Assembly (NCBI GenBank): GCA_916610825.1
Contig: OU744446.1
Coordinates: 28,534,445 to 28,598,444 of the forward strand
Length of the DNA: 64,000 bases
From: Haliclystus octoradiatus
Lineage: Eukaryota > Cnidaria > Staurozoa > Stauromedusae > Haliclystidae
Reading direction: 5' to 3'
Positions 35,848-48,003 of the stretch are shown here, piece by piece; the stretch's first letter is position 1; every line of letters begins with the position of its first letter. The notes beneath the pieces are model-generated. The model did not search any database. It was not told where the DNA came from and saw nothing but the letters and a program-made list of their open reading frames with translations. A program made the position numbers and the translations under genes.

Positions 35848-36215
35848 TGTACCCCCGGGGGGTCATCCATATAGGCGCTATACGGGGGTGTCATTATTTT
35901 GGGGTATCATTTTGGCACCATGCTGGCAATTTTGGGGTATCGAATTTTCAATTTTGGAATTCTGCTGCGAAAATTCCTGTATCAAGCTATGAAAACCGGA
36001 AATATTCCCGCTGTGAAATGCCCGGACCTCTTCTGTGAGGCACCAATATGGCATTTTTCAGGCAAAATGGCAGGAAATGACACGTTTTTGCAGTTTTAGG
36101 GTATGGTTTTGAGTAACCCTGCAATTTTGCTGAACTAGCGGGATTTCCAAAATGGCACAACCCCGCACATAAGGGTATTGAAGTACCCCCTACCTCCGGT
36201 GCATAGAGTGGAGTG
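35848..36215. repeat. GGGGGGTCAT ... AAGTACCCCC repeat, copy A
   Basis: Starts near CCCCCGGGGGGTCATCC, followed by CGCTATACGGGGGTG and ATTTTGGGGTATC. It ends with CCCCGCACATAAGG and GAAGTACCCCCTACC. The same sequence of landmarks, diverged, is found at 46558-46835. The ORFs on both strands are by-products. Probably a non-autonomous DNA transposon; the true termini are uncertain. Confidence 0.55.
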
Positions 36216-36776
36216 TACCCGCTTCCCTTGGTTGATTATGTTAGAGCAAGGAATTGTTTCTACAGGAGTTAGGAGTCTGCAGATTTACAGAATGAATGTT
36301 AGATATATACTGCAAACACTTATAATTAGCGACCAATAATGCTGCTTAGAATTAAGCAAAATTCCCCCATAATAAACAATTATTTGTGTTTTAGTTAACA
36401 TCGGAGATAAATTATTTCTATCTACTAGATATTACGTCCTTCTCTTTGCGTACTTGGTAGCCTATACAATATCATCATGTGCAGCAGCAAGATAATATAA
36501 TGACTGCTAAGATAGAGCAACATGCATTTTCAAGAGTTTTCCTCAACAAATGTGTTTTTGTTGACCTGAAATACGACATTTTTTCTAAAACGTAGAACTG
36601 TTGCTCCACCAAAATCATTGAAAATGTTTTTTTTTTCGGAACTTTAGATTTTCTTGTTTGGATGCACAAAAAATGCGGAGGGCAAGCACATGATTATTTT
36701 TCACTTATTCTAAACTTCTTGCAATTTTCAAGAAATACTGATAAAACAATTCAAACAAACTGCATTTCAGGTGGTT
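36216..36776. other. Intergenic, nothing recognised
   Basis: AT-rich, no supported feature. Confidence 0.35.
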
Positions 36777-36779
36777 TTA

Positions 36780-36925
36780 GGTCCTGTTTGCAAGGAGGGC
36801 GAGTTACCCCTGCGGGCGAGTTACTCGGTTCTGTTATTTAAGTGCGTTCTGTATACAAGCAGAGCGAAGAATTTAGCCCGCCTATACCCGAGTCACTTAC
36901 CCTGACAGACCGGAGTACCTAATGA
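36780..36925. mobile_element. One end of a Harbinger-like MITE
   Basis: TTA|GGTCCTGTTTGCAAGGAGG closely matches the TIR start of the element at 30456 (GGCCCTGTTTACAAGGAGG). The interior has GGCGAGTTAC repeats and CTGTATACAAGC. No inverted partner end was found, so it looks truncated. Confidence 0.45.
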
Positions 36926-38670
36926 CCTGGTAAGTACACAATTATTTGTTTTGACTGAATGTGGGCTAAAACGTAACTCATAAACAAGCATATCTTGAGC
37001 TTCACTCTTCGATCATATATAATCTTTAATGTTTAATATTAAAGTTTTTTGCAATTAGAGCCTGTAAATGTTCTAAAGACGATTGTAATTTCAGATTATC
37101 TTGCCTCTATAGCTTCATTACTGTAATATATACTAGCTAAAGCAGACATGAATTACATGTACTTGACCTTATATTGTACTGATTCTGCTTATATGCTTGT
37201 CTTGTACTTCTAGTCATATTTTGTTAGTACAAGTTTATAGTTTGAAGTCATTCGCATTTTGCTGATTTGTAAGACTTTATAGTATTCGCATAAGCTATAA
37301 CTATAATAGACGCCTCACTTCAATAATTTTCAAACAACAATTATTCTGATTTCTTAGGATGATAAAACAGACGATATAATTATACATTTGTTACTTTGGA
37401 AACCTAAATAGTAGTAAAATCGGCTTATTAATTACGTCATGATTTCATCAATCATTGAATGGACTAACCTAGCTCAGACTGCGTTTTAACTGCTTTATAT
37501 AAATGTAAAGTTGTGCCGCCATGCCCATATATCACTGGTTTTCTTAATATGAGATCCTGATTTAAATCTTGATAGTAGATAATCTGAACACTTGCATATC
37601 AGTCAGTAAATCTGGATTTGGTCAAGGTGTCAACAACTATACATATAACTTCAGCATCATGTAGTGCAAATTATTATCAATTTGATCTGAACATCATTAT
37701 CTTTCATAACAAATGAAATTACTTACACTTAATCAGTATCAAAAATGCCATCTGCATTTTACTTCAGAAGCCCAAATGTGAAATTGTGCTGATATAAATT
37801 TTTCGAGATTTGCTGCTAAGGTATATATGTTATGAAATTGAGTCACTAGAAACAAAATTGTAGAACTAATCATCTGGTTTGTGGATTAAATTCTGAGATT
37901 TCCATGTTTAAGGTTTCGTTTAACTGCTTATTTGTAGTATAAATGGGTCTATGCTCAATAGTTATTTATAGAATAGAAAATTTAATGAAATGGAACTATA
38001 CCAAGATATAATAGAGGAAGTGATTTTCACTACTTATGATACAGGTGTGAGTTGTAAATGACATGCGAAATTGTCTCTTCTTAAGCTGATGTCGCAGCAG
38101 AATTAAAACATTTTAATAAACCAAATAAAACCATGACGACTGGCTTAGCAGTTTGATGTAATAAATAAATTCAGAAAACAATATACAAACAATAAATATA
38201 TAATACTGTCTTGTCTAAGCCCCCAAACAAATTATGCATTGTCGGTTTAAAATTTCTCACGGTCAAAACACAACAAAATTATCTTCGAAGTTTCACCTCA
38301 AATAGTGATGTTACAGAACGATTAAAACCTATTCATTAACCATTTCAAATGACGAGAAGAAGAAAACAATCATGTGTTCTACCAATGAAGAGATAATCAC
38401 GACGTAAACTAATCCAAGAGTATTAGAAAACATTTCATTTAATAATGCAATTGTAATCTCGCTAAGCTGCGAGTCGGCCATCATGGCGAGCAATGAAAAA
38501 AAATTTATGTCAAATCTAGTTAAAAATTTGGAATAATCACACAGCTTTCCCATTGTATTTTTAACAATAAAATGGTATTTCTTGCGCAGTCGTTCTTTGT
38601 TCGACCTTTGTTAGCACGCAAAGCAGTATGTTGAACGTTATTTCAAAAGAACATTAGATTTAGTCAAAAA
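36926..38670. other. Intergenic, nothing recognised
   Basis: AT-rich, without supported ORFs or clear repeats. Confidence 0.35.
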
Positions 38671-38715
38671 TGAAATGAAATGAAATAAATGAATTGAAAT
38701 GAAATGAAATGAAAA
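38668..38715. repeat. (AAATG)n microsatellite
   Basis: About nine imperfect AAATG/AAATAA pentamers. Confidence 0.6.
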
Positions 38716-39140
38716 CGTTTCCACCATGACAGGATAGACTCAAGGTCACTTACGTACCCATGAGTCAAAAATGGTAGCATGAATATTGGTAGTCTCCTTC
38801 CAGACGCCACGATGAGGGCCTAAGGAAACTTGATGGAAGCAAAGTGATGCGTTCAAAATGGCTTAGGCAGAAAAAATCTACCTGGCCAATCACAGAGCAC
38901 AATGCTCTGGTGGGCAAAACTCATTGATGATTGGCTCTTATAAGTACCGGGCCAATCACAGATCGGTAATTAATCAAGTGAGCTTCCAACGTATGATACT
39001 TTTTTGAGGTTTCAAAGTTCGTTTCTCAATATTACGAAGTAGGTCTTTTTCGAGTAAAAACATACACTCGTCACGCTGCACGAAGTTGGCTGCAGCATGA
39101 ACATCCACAAGCATATTCTCTAACTTTATAATCACCAGCC
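38716..39140. other. Intergenic, nothing recognised
   Basis: Contains two short GGCCAATCACAGA words (38884 and 38950); no gene. Confidence 0.3.
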
Positions 39141-39480
39141 ATTAATCAGATACTCTTTATTGATGCTGCTTGTGCCACGCTTAATATTGTGGATTTTGGA
39201 TATCGAATTGATTTTGGAACAAAGTAAAATATATAAACGTTTTGCAATTTTGGCCTGGACAGCAACAGCTGCAACAGAGCATGTATCGAAGTTTATTTCA
39301 ATCAAACAGTTAATTAGATATTCTTTATTGGTGCGTGTCGTAGTTAATATTGTGGATATCGATTTCATTTCGGAATAAAATAAACTGTACAAAATGTGTG
39401 GGATTTTCAGCGTTCTGTGATTGGCCTGGTATAATTTTCCTGCTTCAGTTTTGCACGCATCATTTGCACCTTCAAATTTT
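39141..39480. repeat. Diverged tandem duplication, about 169-bp unit
   Basis: AATCAGATACTCTTTATTG at about 39144 recurs as AATTAGATATTCTTTATTG at about 39313. Both copies are followed by TTAATATTGTGGAT and a TATCGATT-like word. The overlapping ORFs on both strands (39132-39524 and 39160-39378) arise from this duplication and show no domain. Confidence 0.5.
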
Positions 39481-39542
39481 ATTACACCCCCACAGACCAC
39501 TCTATTATGACAAGTAATATCCATAACGCTATTTAATTAGAT

Positions 39543-39596
39543 TTGATCAGTCCTTGATCACTTGACCCAGCTGATCAAACACTGATCAAGCTTACA
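39543..39596. repeat. Cluster of TGATCA palindromes
   Basis: Four TGATCA words fall within 54 bp, about 10-20 bp apart. A similar cluster is at 55090-55125. Meaning unknown. Confidence 0.4.
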
Positions 39597-42080
39597 AAAA
39601 TTATTATTGCAATTGACGTGATGTCGTAATGTTGATACGGAGTACGGACCAATTGTACGAACTAATTCATACCATAAATACGAAAATATGAGTGTGTGTG
39701 ATGTGTATGTACGTGTCGTCAAGTTTTCCTGTATTTTCTCTGTCAGGATATTTGAGTTAAACAGTATAATTTGAATCGATGTTTTCCAACTCGACTTCAC
39801 ATTGCAAAACCCTAATTTGTTAATCAGATAACGTTGATAGAGAGGATAATAATTTCTGCAATGAAGATATACCGCAAAACCGACAAATGATAGAATCTGC
39901 ATTACTGTAGTTCTAGTATACGGCTGTAAACTTGAATAAAAATGTCCGAGCCCTCTATCATTTTTGTACTATTTTCCCAGATTTTATAGAATTTTACAGT
40001 GTAATGTACTGAAGAATTTTCAATTGTTTTATAATTTTGGAATGCAAAACAGTCCCAACAGATCAACACTTTGTTAGACTATTGAGTATAACATATCTAT
40101 CTACAGTCATATAAACTCTACGTTCACATGGTTCAAGTTTTACTAGACATTTGAAAAATAATTGAAAAATATCTATTTAATAATTTAGTAAATACTTCAA
40201 TAAATCCGAAAAAGTACAATAAATACTTCGCAGTACCAACTATCTCGAGCAGAAGTCGTCTGTTCATGCCTGTAACTGTGCAAATCGAGTCAGTTTACAT
40301 TCACATATAGATCATGAAAAGAATATCTTGTAGAAACATTTACTCACGAGCAACTTACAGATAAAGTTAAAATCTTATGTAGTTATAACTTTTACCTGGA
40401 TTATATCTATAAACTGGATTATCTTATCTCGTTGTAACTTATATAGCATATGATCAAGCTATTTCGAGAGGCACGTGTCTACTAATAAAGATTTGAGAAG
40501 TACTGCAGTCACACAGAATACGTAACTAATATGTGTCACTAGACTAGTCACAAAGGAACAGTCGCACCGCTTGACATTTGTGTTAATCGCAATGTATCAG
40601 ATTCATCGCGCTTAATGACGCTACGAGAATTTATTTCAACTGAGCGTTTCAATAGATTTTATTCTGCTCCTGAAATCACAAATCACATTATTTTTAAGTA
40701 ATTCAGCCTTGTCAGAATTCTTTATTGTGTTGCTTTTCGGGGCTACGTACCCTCAAGGATAACGTCGCGTGATCAGCCAACTCTTAAATCTGTTAGACAA
40801 ACCACACGACTTGTGACTTTTTCGTCATAAACGCTAGATCCAATCCCTTTTTTTTCTCAATGACATTTGGGTCAAAACACCACTTTGAAGGAGTTTTTCA
40901 CCAAGAAATAATTTAGAGATCGAAAAAAGAATTAGGCCATTGTTTTTTCAAGTCGGCTTCTACTGCATATGTAAAGATAGTCTGGCGGTTTATTCCCATT
41001 TTAATGTATAGAAATTCGACAATATTCATATACATCGTCTATCGAAGGGCAATTTACTGGCTAGACTTAATATGCCAAGAGCAACTGCATGCGGATACAA
41101 TATATAGAGATTTCTTACCTATAAATCGCAAGATTCCCTCTTTAACAGTGATCACACCGAGCCAGGGATATACTTATAGTACGTAGCACCAAAAAGGCTT
41201 AGAAGTCTTTGTTATCAATCAGCTAACGTCAGTAAATGGGGCAATAAACGTCGTAATGCCTCTTCCTGTTAATATCTTTTAGATCCTGTTTTTAGCATGT
41301 CATTTAGATTAAAATTTGGATATTTTGAAGAACGCCAAAGATGCATTATTCCGCTTGTAGCATGTATCAGGCAGTAATTATACCTGTAAACTTCTAAAGT
41401 AGCATTCCCAATTCAACTATGTAACAAACTCACAATGTTCATATCATCTTGAAAGGGCCATCTGTTGCCACATTATATTAATTTGTTAGATATAATCGCG
41501 CCATTTCATTGTCTGGCAATATACCGTGGCCTTTCGTGATTATATGTTGTGAGAAAAATCAGAAACACAACAATAATGTAGTACTGTATGAGAAACCGTG
41601 CAATGTCAATACATACGCGGATTGTTACTTCGTAACTCAAACTTTAAGTAATCAGGCTACAGCGGTTTGTAAATATAGTTTCATGAGAAAAATAAATATC
41701 GCAGAATATTTATTGATTTATTATTTACTTCGGTCTTAATTAAGAACTCAATTATTAAGCAAGTCTCTGTATATGATATTGGTATCCATGGCAATATATC
41801 ACTCATCAAAAGAATGAAAGATTAAGTAACTTCTAATCTTAGGTAAGAATCTGAAATAACATGTGCTACTGTAGTGTCGGATAAATACTTTCTTTTTATT
41901 TCTGTAAAACAACAGTGGATGGTTTACATACAAAATTCACAGTTAAATTATAAATGATTAACTATATCTAAAATATTTTGATAAATTTTCAAAACTTATT
42001 TAGATTTAAAAGTATGCACAGAATTTAGAGGAGCGAATAGTTAGAGGTAATTAGTAATAAATATGTATGCAACGTAACCC
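39597..42080. other. Intergenic, nothing recognised
   Basis: About 2.5 kb of AT-rich sequence with only short domainless ORFs. Confidence 0.35.
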
Positions 42081-42084
42081 AAAT

Positions 42085-42360
42085 GAGTTACGATACACAT
42101 CTAGATGTGAGGTAGGCCGGCATCTACACGAACGCATTAAAGAGCACGTAAGACAATCTTCTTCTGTTGGTCAACATTTAAAAAATGCACACGGTCTCGC
42201 CCCTAAGGATATCGGTAACCCGGATCGGTAATCAATTTTCCATTCTACGCCGCTGAAAGGACAAGTTCGATTGTTTGCTTAATAAAATGATTTTCATTAG
42301 AAAACTGAAACCTTGCCTGAATGGACAATCTGATTCTATTAGATCAAAAATATTTTTGTA
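42085..42360 (+). pseudogene. Penelope-like element, GIY-YIG endonuclease remnant
   Basis: Frames broken by stops encode the C-terminal half of a Penelope-type GIY-YIG domain: RHLHERIKEHVRQSSS, VGQHLKNAHGLAPKD, then an ILRRCKG-like segment and LNGQSDSIRSK-like remnants across a frame change. The RT part is missing. The matching 3' tail (GAAACGTTG) is at about 45935-45985, displaced by the 3.5-kb TIR element inserted at 42425. Confidence 0.6.
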
Positions 42361-42424
42361 AATTTCATCCCCAAGAATGCATTTTTATTATTATAGCTAT
42401 CTATTATGTAAAAACTATAAATTA

Positions 42425-45400
42425 CCCGCTAAACGCATTACGTCGTTTCGGATCCGGAACGACGTCGGAAATATTCGGTCGGAAAGACGAAGTACTGTGG
42501 ACACTACAATACGTAATTCCGACCAAATTTTCCGACCAGTTCCGACTAATTTCCGGCCAAATTTAGTCACATTTCTGTCCAAATTTCGACTAAAACGATA
42601 AATTTTGGATCAAATTTCGACCAAATTCCGTTCAAGTTCAGACTAACTCCGAACAAAATATGTACGGCTACCGTCATTACGGATATCCAAGCCCATTCCT
42701 CAGAAGTAGCATCAATAAGCCTCGTTTTGGTGACAAATAAGATTGATTTTTATAAATAAAACAACAAAATGTAGACAATATGCAATAGATTATAAAAATT
42801 TATGTGAAAAACCAATCAGTTAATAATAATGGTAATTAAATTATATGATAATATATAAAAATGTTCTGTATGAATCATATATACAGTAACACTCCCAAAA
42901 TGTCCTCGTATTTCGCTAGAGACTATACATCATTTAGCATCTCTGCGGCTATTCTCTATATAATAATGGCAAAATTGTATATTGATTGAGAGTAGGCCTA
43001 ATCGAGTTGAGATTGAATCATTCCAGATATGTAATTGAGACGTTGTAATTAGCTTGTCAATGATGTCTTCGCTGCTATTATACTGTATAAAAAACACAGA
43101 TATGAGGTTACTTTGATGCACCTGGGAAATAAAATTAGAAATTCATATGTTTATAGTATGCCGCTACTATCTTTTCGGGGACTGGATTCTTGACAATGTC
43201 ACCAGGATGCTTATTATACCCACATACATGCCGAAAAATAAAACATTTCATATATGCAATTAATGACACATTTTGACATTTTCTCTTGACCCATACCAAA
43301 ATTATTACAATATTACATTTTCATATGACGAAGGGTTTTTCAAACATATTAAGTAAATAAGGACTAATTAATTAAGATTTAGTATTGATTTAGTAATATG
43401 ATTCAAGAATAGATTTTAGATTAAGCTCAAATTAAGTTTTAAGATATAAAGTATATATACTGATAGTCAGGGGGTGTATTAACAATAAATTAATATGAGG
43501 CTGTTTATATTTCTATTATTTTATTACTGTAAGGAGGGGTAGTAATTTGTATTGATGGAGTATATTCGTAGTTGGACATGGCGCTATCGGTCACGTCGTT
43601 ATTTTAAGTTTAATAGGTAGGTAAAATGAGTTGATATTTATCGTTTTGATAATATTTGTAATGTTTTAAGGATATTATTGAAAATAAAATCATCGAGTTC
43701 TTCTTCAGATATCTGTTTAATGGTTTTCCGTATCGACATCATCATCATCATCATTTATTTAGAAATACCTGAAACTCATAACAGTATTAATTCACATTTT
43801 CCTCACTGTCAATTAATGCGGATAGAGATCAGAAAATGTAGTAAAGATAATGGAACCATAGCGGCGATTGGCGAGGAATTATTAATACAATTAAGTTCAA
43901 AGTTTAGCTGCTACACACGCTGCAATGCATTACTGACACAAGTGAAATTCTTAATCAGTAGGCTATAGTATGAATTAATAATTTAGTATTCAAATTATCT
44001 TTAAGTTTTATGTGCACAAGTTAAGTATGGTTTCTCTAGCTTCACGATTGACAGATATACGGGAAATCCGTAGTTAACCTGTAAAGTGATTATCCTGACT
44101 TGAAAACCTCGGAAATTCTAAAAAAACACTAGGTAGAGGTGTCAGACTTTCTAATTATAAATCTCGTAATTGATATAAAAGTCAATCAATTAATTTTGTT
44201 GAAACAACCAACCAAAAATATTATCCCGAAAAACAATACACATATTTTTTATAGGAAACCAAGCGAACCCTGTACTACAGTGCTGAAGTTTCGAAAATTT
44301 TGTAGGATTTTAGTAATTTAAAGAGTTTCTTAAAATTTCCTCAATATTTATATATCTTTAATAGAGGCAAAAAATTAAAGCATGCACTTTAAACAACATT
44401 AAAGTACATACAGTGAATAGATACAAGAACAGGATGTATTAATTCTAACCAGAATAAAACACAAACATAGCTGTTTTTACACTTCTACGCATTTTAATAG
44501 ACGAACACAAAATATATTATCCGTTTGTGAAAAACATTGCTTACCAAGTTTCTCAGAAACGGGTTTCTTATAAAAAAAATACGTGTAATATAAATTATGA
44601 AACAGTATTGTGTGATTTAGAACTTTATCAGAATATTTATACAAAATATGAGATGTATTTAAGAACAACAGCATACAACTGTAAGAATTTCTTAATATTA
44701 GCATCCTGTTGGTATAACTGATTAGACAATTTATTATTTATTACAATTTATCTATGTCCAATTCCTTGATATTTTAAGTGACCTATACCCATATGAATGA
44801 ATCTTTATTTAAATGTTTATAGCAATAAGGTTTTATTTTATTATTCGTTACACTAACATTGAAAAATTTAGCAAGTTTTAGAATTAATTAATAATATATC
44901 TTAAAATTTGGGAAATGATTAGACGCATAATAACAATTAAGACGGTTAAAATGAGTAATTTATTAATTGCCATATTATAAACATCTGATGCTAACTTCGT
45001 TATGGACCAGAAAACGTCATTCAGCAAAGCGTATTTTCTGTCAAAGTTTCAATTTACTAATAACTTTTGAGATTGGTACACATAATAAACTACTCTGGAA
45101 CAAGCCATCCGTAATTTGTTTACATGCTTTCGCGGCAAGTGGTATTAACTTGTATGTACAACTGTATACGTATAAAGCCCGACATAAAGTTTTGCATATT
45201 TTGAATCAAATTAAAAGTATTACAAAATTTGAAATTACATCTAAATAAATAGGTAAATAGAAAATGAAACTCACCGGTTATAAATCACCACGATGGTTGC
45301 TCTGCAGCTCTGCCATAATTATGAAATCTTTCATTATTTGAATTCAATTATATTCAAGTTTCAAGTTACTGTAAAACCATACTTCATCTTCGTCTCGGCT

Positions 45401-45919
45401 ATTCGTTTTGTAAAATTAAAATATAGCTTTTTCTTCTTCGAAGTCTTGAAACCGTGGCTCAAGATTCCCGCGGAAATCAATGTAGTACCCAGTTCCCTTT
45501 TGGGACTTCGGCTATTTGATAATGTCATGGTTACGGAAATTGCGAGAAGTAAAGCTATTGCTGAAATCTTGAACAAAATCGTAAATTGGAGGAAATAGGA
45601 ATGTATCAACAAAATTGAGTCAAAGAATACAAGAGTATTGACATTAAGGAGTATTAATCTAACGCTTCGATACATTTGAAGGAATAACTTTCCGACTGGG
45701 TTCCGGCCAAATTCCGACCCAATATTTCCGACTAATTTCCGACCGACTTCCGACCGGCAAATTTTCCGACCAAATTTCGACGGAGTTCCGATCAGTCGAA
45801 TTTACCCGACGAAATTTCGACGGAGTTCCGATCAATTAACTTTATCCGACCACGTTCCGACCAGTTCCGACTTACATGGTGGTCGGATTTGGTCGGAACG
45901 ACGTCATGTGTTTAGCGGG
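42425..45919. mobile_element. 3.5-kb TIR element with TTCCGACC subterminal arrays
   Basis: The TIRs begin CCCGCTAAACGCATTACGTC (left) and, inverted, CCCGCTAAACACATGACGTC (right), continuing CGTT(T/C)CGG. They are flanked by TA on both sides. Both subterminal zones (about 42470-42660 and 45690-45890) are packed with TTCCGACCA/TTTCGAC words, candidate transposase binding sites. Interior short ORFs (43678-43968, 44967-45248, 45293-45598 and minus 45361-45675) match no transposase I know. It has inserted into an older Penelope-like copy. Either a non-autonomous element or one with a decayed or unrecognised transposase. Confidence 0.7.
45361..45675 (-). other. ORF inside the TIR element with a membrane segment
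   Basis: The 104-codon frame from ATG at 45675 has a hydrophobic stretch (FKISAIALLLAISVTMTL, about residues 35-52) and then a basic stem (KTSKKKKLYF). This is a layout of type II membrane proteins. It stops shortly after a CA|GTAACT donor-like site. It could be a captured host exon or chance. Confidence 0.2.
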
Positions 45920-45921
45920 TA

Positions 45922-46000
45922 GATTATTATTTAACCTTGTATTTAACTTGAAAATGGGGTCAGATAAGAACCCGAAACGTTGTTCTTTATTAATGAATCT
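45922..46000 (+). repeat. Displaced 3' tail of the Penelope-like remnant
   Basis: CTTGAAAATGGGGTCAGA followed by CCCGAAACGTTGTTC is the non-coding tail type found 3' of the intact Penelope-like element at 49.5 kb. It continues the remnant at 42085-42360 once the 3.5-kb insertion is removed. Confidence 0.5.
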
Positions 46001-46299
46001 ATTTTCTGTTAGCTATTGCATCAAATTAAATTATTTATGCATTTATACGGTAATTTTATAAAGACAGGGAAAACTGCCCTGCATATAATAAATTTTAATT
46101 CTCGTCACTCTCGTCGATCATTTCAGTGTTATCACATTCATCAAAAGCTTTCGATTTACATCGAACTTGGTCAACACGCTGGTCACCAATTCCTCATTGC
46201 CTTTGACGCTTACTCTGGTTAGCCTTCTATATTTACCCTCGGTAAAAACGCACCTACGGTGATCAACTATTATTGGAATATTGTAAGCTATCATTTTGC

Positions 46300-46558
46300 C
46301 AAACTTCTGTCCCTATTATTTTGTAACGGACAATTGCTGACATTTAAGACCTTTTATTAAACTGGGATAATCATACCAGACTCTTCTGTTAATTCTGGCT
46401 ACCGTACTGAACAGGCATTAACTTTATAAAGACACTTCTTCGTCGCTGTTGGGACAGGCTCTACATCTCAGCTAAACTCGGAAACATTGACAGAAGCTAT
46501 TATACAATATAGAAATAACTCTTTCAGTGAAGGGCGTTCTTCTCATCGGAGTTATTTT
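46300..46558 (+). pseudogene. Retroelement integrase C-terminal remnant (Ty3/gypsy-like)
   Basis: In frames broken by stops there is a block resembling the end of an integrase core, with a degraded DNG-like site at about 46327, a GYRTEQALTL segment where families have SNGxxERxxxxxK, and EAIIQYRNNSFSEGRSSH near the end (the ALxxYRNTP block). It is then cut by the repeat at 46558. Tentative because divergence is high. Confidence 0.4.
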
Positions 46559-46870
46559 CCCGGGGGGTAACTCCCATATTGCTGCTATACGGAGACGTGC
46601 CACTCTTTTGGGGTCCATATTCCAGCTGAGAAATATATTTTTTGGGTAGGAAATTTTAGAATATCAAACGTTTTGGGTCTCATTTCGATTTTCTAGAGAA
46701 TTTGGGAAAAAACTGAATTTGAAGGCTGAAAACTGAAAACTGGACTTGAATTTTTACCCATAAAAATGGAACATCCCCGCATAGAGCCTATATAGAAGTA
46801 CCCTCCCTGCACTTTTTGGGTAGCATTTTCACGCTTTTTTATAACAATTTGGGTAGCTTTTGAAGGATTT
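46558..46870. repeat. GGGGGGTAAC ... GTACCCTCCC repeat, copy B
   Basis: Landmarks parallel copy A at 35848-36215: CCGGGGGGTAACTCC, GCTATACGGAGACGTGCCA, TTTTGGGGTCCAT, then ATCCCCGCATAGAGC and GAAGTACCCTCCCTGC. It appears inserted into retroelement sequence. Confidence 0.55.
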
Positions 46871-46924
46871 TTGGGACTTTTCGAGTACTCCTCAATGGCA
46901 CTAAATGATTTTTATACAGCTACT

Positions 46925-47425
46925 GTAGATGATGGAATACTACAAGGAGTCATCAAGTTTGTGCATGGAGGATGGCCAGAAACAAAATATCAAATTCCGG
47001 ATGTCATCAGACCATATTGAAACTTTAAAGAGAGGCTTTCAGTGGAAAACGGGTTATTATTTAAGAATGACCGTGTTGTTGTGCCCACACTATTACGTAT
47101 ATTGTCGGAAATTCATGTTGCTCATCTTGGTGAAAGCAAAACAATGGCTTATGCTAGAGACTATGAATTTTGGCCCGTGATGTCAGCTCAAAATAAAGAT
47201 TAATGGCGTGGATGTCCCACGTGTCTAGCTTACCGCCACCGACAATGTAAAGAGCCTATGATCCTCATACGATTCCTGATGGTCCATGGCATAAAGCAGG
47301 AGCAGATATGTTTCAGTATGCTGGACATTCTTATATTCTAGTAACTGATTATTGCTCTAAATATTTTAAGATAGAACACCTTAGAAGTAAATCAGCACTG
47401 ACAACAATCAATAACCTAAAGAAAG
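46925..47425 (+). pseudogene. Ty3/gypsy-like integrase N-terminal remnant
   Basis: Shifting frames show the segment between RNase H and integrase, then an HHCC zinc finger (EIHVAHLGESK and CPTCLAYRHRQ). The start of the catalytic core follows, with a WHKAGADMF-like block (first catalytic Asp) and VTDYCSKYFKIEHL. Stops and frameshifts are many, including a TAA between the two halves of the finger. It ends before the foldback element at 47533. Integrases of this family insert retroelement cDNA; this one is dead. Confidence 0.65.
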
Positions 47426-47532
47426 GTTTATTTCAATTTTATTTTCACTTTATTACATTTAACTAGCTTAATCGTACATAATTAACTTAATTGTTAACAA
47501 CATAGTTTCAATATTGGTGGAGAGATGCTAAA

Positions 47533-48003
47533 ATTTATGTTAATTAATTATGTTGGACTGTTTCCCAGTACCTCCACGTATGTCAGCGTTGTTAGAAATG
47601 GAGATGCTATAAAAGTAATACAGCTATCTTGATGTTTACATTTACAAGTCTATTTTATGTGTCTTGTGTGATTGATTAATACAACAGAATTAAAACCAAC
47701 TGCATTATAAATCGCCTCCAATTCTCTGCCGATTGTGCATCCAGCACAAGGGGACCAGGTTTGCTGAAACCTTCTCGTTCAACCATATTGTTGTAAATAA
47801 CTGTCAAAATTAATATACCCTTTGTGCATCTGATACCATGTTTTAATTCTGTTGTATTAATCAATCACACAAGACACATAAAATAGACTTGTAAATGTAA
47901 ACATCAAGATAGCTGTATTACTTTTATAGCATCTCCATTTCTTCTAACGCTGACACACGTGGAGGGACTGGGAAACAGTCCAACATAATTAATTAACATA
48001 AAT
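47533..48003. mobile_element. Long foldback element with ~165-bp arms
   Basis: Left arm 47533-47698 and right arm about 47838-48003 are inverted copies with few mismatches. They begin ATTTATGTTAATTAATTATG and end at GAATTAAAAC. The loop is about 140 bp. A transcript would fold into a long, nearly perfect hairpin. The minus ORF at 47676-47864 lies in the loop and is not a gene. Family unknown. Confidence 0.8.

Noticed and set aside
47676..47864. 62-codon minus ORF
   Set aside because: It falls in the loop and arm of the foldback element.
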